From: Gemmatimonadota bacterium
GTDB lineage: Bacteria > Gemmatimonadota > Gemmatimonadetes > Longimicrobiales > Gaopeijiaceae
DNA length: 64,000 nt
Reading direction: 5' to 3'
Assembly (NCBI GenBank): GCA_007121555.1
Contig: SKKH01000044.1
Span: 1 to 64,000, forward strand
A model generated the notes under the pieces. That model did no database searches. It worked only from the letters and a program-made list of their open reading frames with translations, and was not told where the DNA came from. Both the position numbers and the translations under genes were made by a program. This document shows positions 60,007 through 64,000 of this stretch, one piece after another (the stretch's first letter is position 1; each line of letters begins with the position of its first letter).

Positions 60007-60807
60007 TCAGGTCGTGGTGAGGAATCGCAGGCCCTTCTCCTGCCCGGGAAGGCTCCCCTCCAGCATCTGGCGGAGCCGATCCAGTGCAACTCCCACCTCC
60101 ATTCGTCCCCCCTGGGCGACAGAGATCCGCGACGTCTCCTCGCTGACCACGATGACGAAGGCGTCGGACTCCTCCGAGAGCCCCAGCGCCGCCCGGTGAC
60201 GGGTGCCCATGGACTTGTCCTGCAACGGGGTCTGGGTGAGGGGAAGGATGGCGCCCGCGGCCTTGATCACATCGCCCACGATGATGACGGCACCATCGTG
60301 GAGCGGGGAATGCGGAGTGAAGATGGTCGTGAGCATGTCGGAGGATACCCGGGCCTCGACAGGACTCCCGGTGGATGCGAACTCATCGAGCCCCATTTCG
60401 TTCTCCAGGGCAATGATGGCTCCGGTTCCGGCCCGAGAGAGCTGTTCCACCGCATCGACGATCTCGTCCACCAGAACCCGGCTCTCCATGCGGGCGAACA
60501 TTCGAAGCATTCGGCTCTGCCCGAGCCGCGCCAGCGCGGCCCGGAGTTCAGGCTGGAACACGACCAGCGCTGCGATGGCGCCGTACTGAAACAGCGTTTC
60601 GAGAAGGGTGCGGATCAGGGAGAAATCCAGGAGCCGGGCCATGACGTAGACGCCTCCCAGGAGGCCGACCCCCAGGATCATCTGCATGGCCCGCGTACGC
60701 TGCAACAGGAGGAGGATCCGGTACGTCAGGACGGCGACCACGAGGATCTCGATGAGATCGGTCCACCCCGGCCACAGAAACCGGAACTGCTCCCAGATTG
60801 CGCTCAC
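60007..60807 (-). CDS. cdaA: Diadenylate cyclase CdaA
   Basis: A 266-residue membrane-bound enzyme that makes c-di-AMP from two ATP. Three N-terminal membrane helices (about 18-82) precede the DAC domain, whose ATP-binding motifs are DGA at 171-173 (SPLHDGAVIIVGD) and RHR at 203-205 (GTRHRAALGLSEE). The start is 28 bases after the folP stop. The usual neighbours cdaR and glmM of Firmicutes are not here. c-di-AMP often controls osmolyte and potassium transport and cell-wall homeostasis. Confidence 0.94.
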   Translation of the reverse strand: MSAIWEQFRFLWPGWTDLIEILVVAVLTYRILLLLQRTRAMQMILGVGLLGGVYVMARLLDFSLIRTLLETLFQYGAIAALVVFQPELRAALARLGQSRMLRMFARMESRVLVDEIVDAVEQLSRAGTGAIIALENEMGLDEFASTGSPVEARVSSDMLTTIFTPHSPLHDGAVIIVGDVIKAAGAILPLTQTPLQDKSMGTRHRAALGLSEESDAFVIVVSEETSRISVAQGGRMEVGVALDRLRQMLEGSLPGQEKGLRFLTTT

Positions 60808-60835
60808 TCGGCAGACCTCTTGGCTGGACGCGCCG

Positions 60836-61765
60836 TCACCCCTCTACCTCCCATTTCTCAACCCCTCCGGCAAGGGCGGGGTCCGTCTCGTCCGCAGAAC
60901 CTGGCGCAGGAAACCCGTCCACCACCGCTCGAACCACCGCGAGGGCTTCCACGGTCTCCCGAACATCGTGGACCCGGAAAATCCTCGCTCCCCGCTCCCA
61001 CGCCAGAGCGCAACTCACGGCCGAGGCGGTGACACGCTCCTGGACGGGAAGGTCGAGAAGGGCTCCGAGGAAACTCTTCCTGGAGGTGCCAACCAGAAGG
61101 GGGAGCCCGAGGGACTTCAGCTCTCCGAGCCGATTGAGGAGCTCGAAGGACTGGGCCGGCGTCTTGGCGAACCCGATTCCGGGGTCCACGACCAGCGCCT
61201 CGCGATCCACACCTTCCTCCAACGCCCGGTCGACCGACTGGGCCAGTTCAGCGAGGAGGTCTTCCACCAGGTCCCGGTAGGAGGTATGCGCACCCATGTC
61301 GGCGGGCGTGCCCCGCATGTGCATGAGAACGAGGCCAGCTCCACTCCGGGCCACCACCGAAGCCATGGCCGGGTCGTGTCGCAGACCCGAGACGTCGTTC
61401 ACCACGACGGCGCCGGCGTCCAGGGCTTGCCGGGCCACCTCGGCCTTCCTGGTATCGATGGAGAGGGGTACCGGGAGTTCGCGAGCCAGGAGCTCCACGA
61501 CCGGAAGGATCCGTCGGAGTTCCTCGTCGGCAGGCACGGCTTTGGCTCCTGGCCGGGTGGACTCACCTCCCACATCCAGGATCCTCGCGCCGGCTTCCAC
61601 CATGGATCCGGCCCTCCGAAGAGCGGCCGTGGGGGTCGCCAGCTCCCCACCGTCGGAGAAGGAGTCGGGGGTGATGTTCAGCACACCCATCACCAAGGGC
61701 GGGTCCAGGGAAATCGAGCCTCGAGGCGTGCGCCAGTGGAGGGGTGTCGCCGGAACCGTCGTCAT
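60836..61765 (-). CDS. folP: Dihydropteroate synthase FolP
   Basis: A 309-residue TIM-barrel enzyme joining p-aminobenzoate to the pterin pyrophosphate in folate synthesis, the sulfonamide target. MGVLNITPDSFSDGG, GARILDVGGESTRPGA, PLSIDTRKAEVARQAL, GIGFAKTPAQSF and LVGTSRKSFLG are the family motifs. A 25-residue C-terminal tail is beyond the core. The ATG overlaps the ftsH stop (ATGA), so it is coupled to ftsH. Confidence 0.95.
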   Translation of the reverse strand: MTTVPATPLHWRTPRGSISLDPPLVMGVLNITPDSFSDGGELATPTAALRRAGSMVEAGARILDVGGESTRPGAKAVPADEELRRILPVVELLARELPVPLSIDTRKAEVARQALDAGAVVVNDVSGLRHDPAMASVVARSGAGLVLMHMRGTPADMGAHTSYRDLVEDLLAELAQSVDRALEEGVDREALVVDPGIGFAKTPAQSFELLNRLGELKSLGLPLLVGTSRKSFLGALLDLPVQERVTASAVSCALAWERGARIFRVHDVRETVEALAVVRAVVDGFPAPGSADETDPALAGGVEKWEVEG

Positions 61766-63891
61766 CCCCGGGAGGCATCCGGGTCCGGATCTCTCCTGGC
61801 CCTGCGGGCGGTCGGACTCGGGAGAGACGCGGACTCGTCCTCCTCGACCTCCGGGGTGGAATCTTCGTCCGCGGCGCCAACTGCCGTGCCGGGACCCTCG
61901 GCCTCCCCACCCGCAGTCTCCCGGATCTCCTTCTTTCCGTCGTCACCTGCTTCCGAGAGACTCGGGTCCGGGCTCGCTCCGGGCTCGGCGGACGTCAACG
62001 GAGGCTCTCGCTCAATCTGCGGCAGGGGCTCGCCGTCGCTCAGGAGATCGATCTCATCCCGGTTCAGGGTCTCCCGCTCGAGGAGGGCCTGGGCGATCAC
62101 TTCGAGCAGCTCCCGCTCCCGCTCCAGAACTTCCCGGGCCCGCTCATGGGCTTCGTCCAGAATTCGCTTCACCTCCTGGTCCACGAGCTGGGCCGTGTGC
62201 TCCGAGATGTCCCGCTTCTGGGTCATCTCCCGGCCCAGGAAGACCTGGTGGTCCGAATCTCCGATGGCCATGAGACCCACGGCGTCGGACATCCCGAACC
62301 GGGTGACCATCCGTCTCGCCATCTGGGTGGCCCGCTCGATGTCGTTGCCCGCCCCGGTGGTCACCTTGTCAGGCCCGAAGATCATCTCCTCGGCGACCCG
62401 TCCTCCATAGAGCATGCAGAGCTGCCCTTCGAGCCAGTCCTTGGTGTAGGAATGGCGATCCTCCTCCGGAAGCGATGCGGTGATCCCCAGGGCCCGGCCC
62501 CGGGGCACGATGGTGACCTTGTGGATCGGGTCCAGTCCCGGCACCCTCAGTCCGATGACCGCATGGCCGGCCTCATGATAGGCGGTGAGCTTTCGCTCGT
62601 TTTCCGTAAGGACGAGGCTGCGTCGTTCCGTGCCCAGCATGATCTTGTCCTTCGCACCCTCGAAGTCCGCCATGCTGACCGTCTCGGCATCGCGACGGGC
62701 GGCCAAAAGGGCCGCCTCATTGCAGATGTTCGCCAGGTCGGCCCCGGACAGGCCGGGGGTTCCCTTGGCGATGACCTGGAGATCCACATCGCCGGCCAGG
62801 GGAAGCTTTCGGGCGTGGACCCTGAGGATCATCTCGCGGCCCTTCACGTCCGGAGCATCCACCACCACCTGTCGATCGAATCGACCCGGACGGAGAAGGG
62901 CGGGGTCCAGCACATCGACCCGGTTCGTGGCCGCCAGGAGAATCACCCCTTCGTTGGCCTCGAATCCGTCCATCTCCACGAGGAGCTGGTTCAGGGTCTG
63001 TTCCCGCTCGTCGTGGCCTCCACCCAGACCCGCTCCACGGTGGCGTCCCACGGCGTCGATCTCATCGATGAAGATGATGCAGGGAGCGTGGGATTTCCCC
63101 TGTTCGAAGAGATCGCGAACACGCGAGGCCCCGACACCGACGAACATTTCCACGAAGTCGGATCCGGACATCTGGAAGAAGGGTCGCCCGGCTTCACCCG
63201 CCACCGCCTTGGCCAGAAGGGTCTTTCCGGTCCCGGGAGGACCGACCAGAAGCACTCCCTTGGGGAGGCGCCCGCCCAAGCGGCCGAACCTCTTGGGATC
63301 CTTCAGAAATTCGATGATCTCCTCCAGTTCGTGCTTGGCCTCGTCGGCGCCAGCCACGTCGTCGAAGGTGACCTTCGGAGTATCCGGCGAAATGAGCTTC
63401 GCCTTCGAGCGGCCGAACTGAAAGGCCTTGTTGCCTCCTCCCTGCATGGTACGGATGATCCAGAACCAGAAGAGGATGAGGATGATCCAGGGAAGGGCCG
63501 TGATCAGGAAAGTCCACCAGGGGGTCTGTTCCGGCTCACCGGTGAGAATGACCCCCCGTTCCTCCAGCTCCTCGATGAGGCCATCGCTGATGGGGCCCAG
63601 GAGGTGGGTCTCGAACTCGGAATACTCCTGCCCGTCACGCTCCAGGGGACGACGGAATTCCCCCTCCATGGTCACCCCTTCGATCACCTTCACCGAATGG
63701 ATGTTGTCTTCCGCGAGCTGGGTCCGGAATTCCGAGAACGAGAATTCGTACTGCGGATCCTCCTCTCCTCTCAGAAAGTTGAACAGAAGAAGGGGAAGGA
63801 GGACGAGGAGCATCCAGAAGGACGCCGCCCTTGATAGGCGGGACCATCCCGGCGTTCCCTTGTCCTGTCGCTTCGAATCGCGATCAGCCAT
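61762..63891 (-). CDS. ftsH: ATP-dependent zinc metalloprotease FtsH
   Basis: A 709-residue membrane AAA+ protease that degrades misfolded membrane proteins. It has two membrane helices (about 24-41 and 123-145) with a periplasmic domain between, Walker [21 protein letters not shown], Walker [41 protein letters not shown] and the zinc site [12 protein letters not shown]. The C-terminal 100 residues are a low-complexity acidic tail ([20 protein letters not shown]). The gene lies between hpt and folP, as in many bacteria. Confidence 0.96.
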   Translation of the reverse strand: MADRDSKRQDKGTPGWSRLSRAASFWMLLVLLPLLLFNFLRGEEDPQYEFSFSEFRTQLAEDNIHSVKVIEGVTMEGEFRRPLERDGQEYSEFETHLLGPISDGLIEELEERGVILTGEPEQTPWWTFLITALPWIILILFWFWIIRTMQGGGNKAFQFGRSKAKLISPDTPKVTFDDVAGADEAKHELEEIIEFLKDPKRFGRLGGRLPKGVLLVGPPGTGKTLLAKAVAGEAGRPFFQMSGSDFVEMFVGVGASRVRDLFEQGKSHAPCIIFIDEIDAVGRHRGAGLGGGHDEREQTLNQLLVEMDGFEANEGVILLAATNRVDVLDPALLRPGRFDRQVVVDAPDVKGREMILRVHARKLPLAGDVDLQVIAKGTPGLSGADLANICNEAALLAARRDAETVSMADFEGAKDKIMLGTERRSLVLTENERKLTAYHEAGHAVIGLRVPGLDPIHKVTIVPRGRALGITASLPEEDRHSYTKDWLEGQLCMLYGGRVAEEMIFGPDKVTTGAGNDIERATQMARRMVTRFGMSDAVGLMAIGDSDHQVFLGREMTQKRDISEHTAQLVDQEVKRILDEAHERAREVLERERELLEVIAQALLERETLNRDEIDLLSDGEPLPQIEREPPLTSAEPGASPDPSLSEAGDDGKKEIRETAGGEAEGPGTAVGAADEDSTPEVEEDESASLPSPTARRARRDPDPDASRG

Positions 63892-63932
63892 CGGATGATA
63901 CTCGCTTCGTGGGGGGCAGCAGGCCCGGGCCC

Positions 63933-64000
63933 TCAGATACTCGCGATGAAGGGAAGGTGCCGGAGATCTCCTGCGTCATCCAGACCATACCCCACAAGGA
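63933..64000 (-). CDS. hpt: Hypoxanthine phosphoribosyltransferase, 3' end only
   Basis: Only the last 21 codons plus stop lie inside the window. They read LVGYGLDDAGDLRHLPFIAS and I, matching the conserved C-terminus of HPRT (FVVGYGLDYxxxxRxLPxI). Position upstream of ftsH agrees with the common tilS-hpt-ftsH order. The call depends on this short piece and on context. Confidence 0.7.
   Translation of the reverse strand, partial: LVGYGLDDAGDLRHLPFIASI

Noticed and set aside
1-64000. Insertion sequences, prophage, CRISPR repeats or rRNA genes.
   Set aside because: No transposase or integrase-like frame, no regularly spaced repeats and no rRNA segments were seen on either strand.

Overview
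The window looks like a chromosomal segment of a high-GC, diderm, meso-diaminopimelate-type bacterium, most probably of the phylum Gemmatimonadota. This is inferred from the combination of high GC, SusC/RagA-type TonB receptors with an N-terminal carboxypeptidase-like domain paired with SusD lipoproteins, many secreted amidohydrolases, a complete dcw cluster, and a cdaA/ftsH/folP cluster. No mobile element, CRISPR array or rRNA operon was seen. One tRNA (Val, anticodon TAC) is present. Most genes lie on the minus strand.

Region 1 (1-14216, minus strand) is a compact division and cell-wall (dcw) operon in the order mraZ, rsmH, ftsL, ftsI (with a PASTA domain), murE, murF, mraY, murD, ftsW, murG, murC, ftsQ and the 5' part of ftsA. 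Every junction overlaps by 1-11 bases, so translation is probably coupled from end to end. A promoter and four GTGGG-type repeats at 10-base intervals, a probable MraZ operator, sit in front of mraZ.

Region 2 (14256-21551) is a set of unrelated single genes: an exported TPR protein, a Tat-exported methionine-sulfoxide reductase (MsrP) that looks like a lipoprotein, a hotdog thioesterase, a ThiO-like glycine oxidase, a DUF2911 protein, an orphan Fbp/Cys/Pot-type ABC ATPase behind a Fur-like palindrome, and tRNA-Val.

Region 3 (21735-45332) is a scavenging locus. It holds a secreted S10 serine carboxypeptidase, two SusC/SusD pairs, five exported amidohydrolases (three are close paralogues), a DUF885 metallopeptidase-like protein and a DUF3179 lipoprotein. 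The likely picture is extracellular or periplasmic breakdown of peptides or amides coupled to TonB-driven import. The actual substrate cannot be read from sequence.

Region 4 (45551-51527) carries a GNAT acetyltransferase, a small DUF3098-like membrane protein, a gluzincin membrane peptidase, a DUF4388-TPR protein and the most unusual gene of the window: a protein made of two DnaA-type AAA+ modules, the second degenerate, with no DnaA DNA-binding domain.

Region 5 (51613-64000) is housekeeping: rluD, an ileS of the IleRS2 type with an inverted GXHH signature, divIVA, a YggS/PLPBP protein, an exbB-exbD-exbD-tonB operon that could power the SusC receptors, then cdaA, folP, ftsH and the 3' end of hpt.
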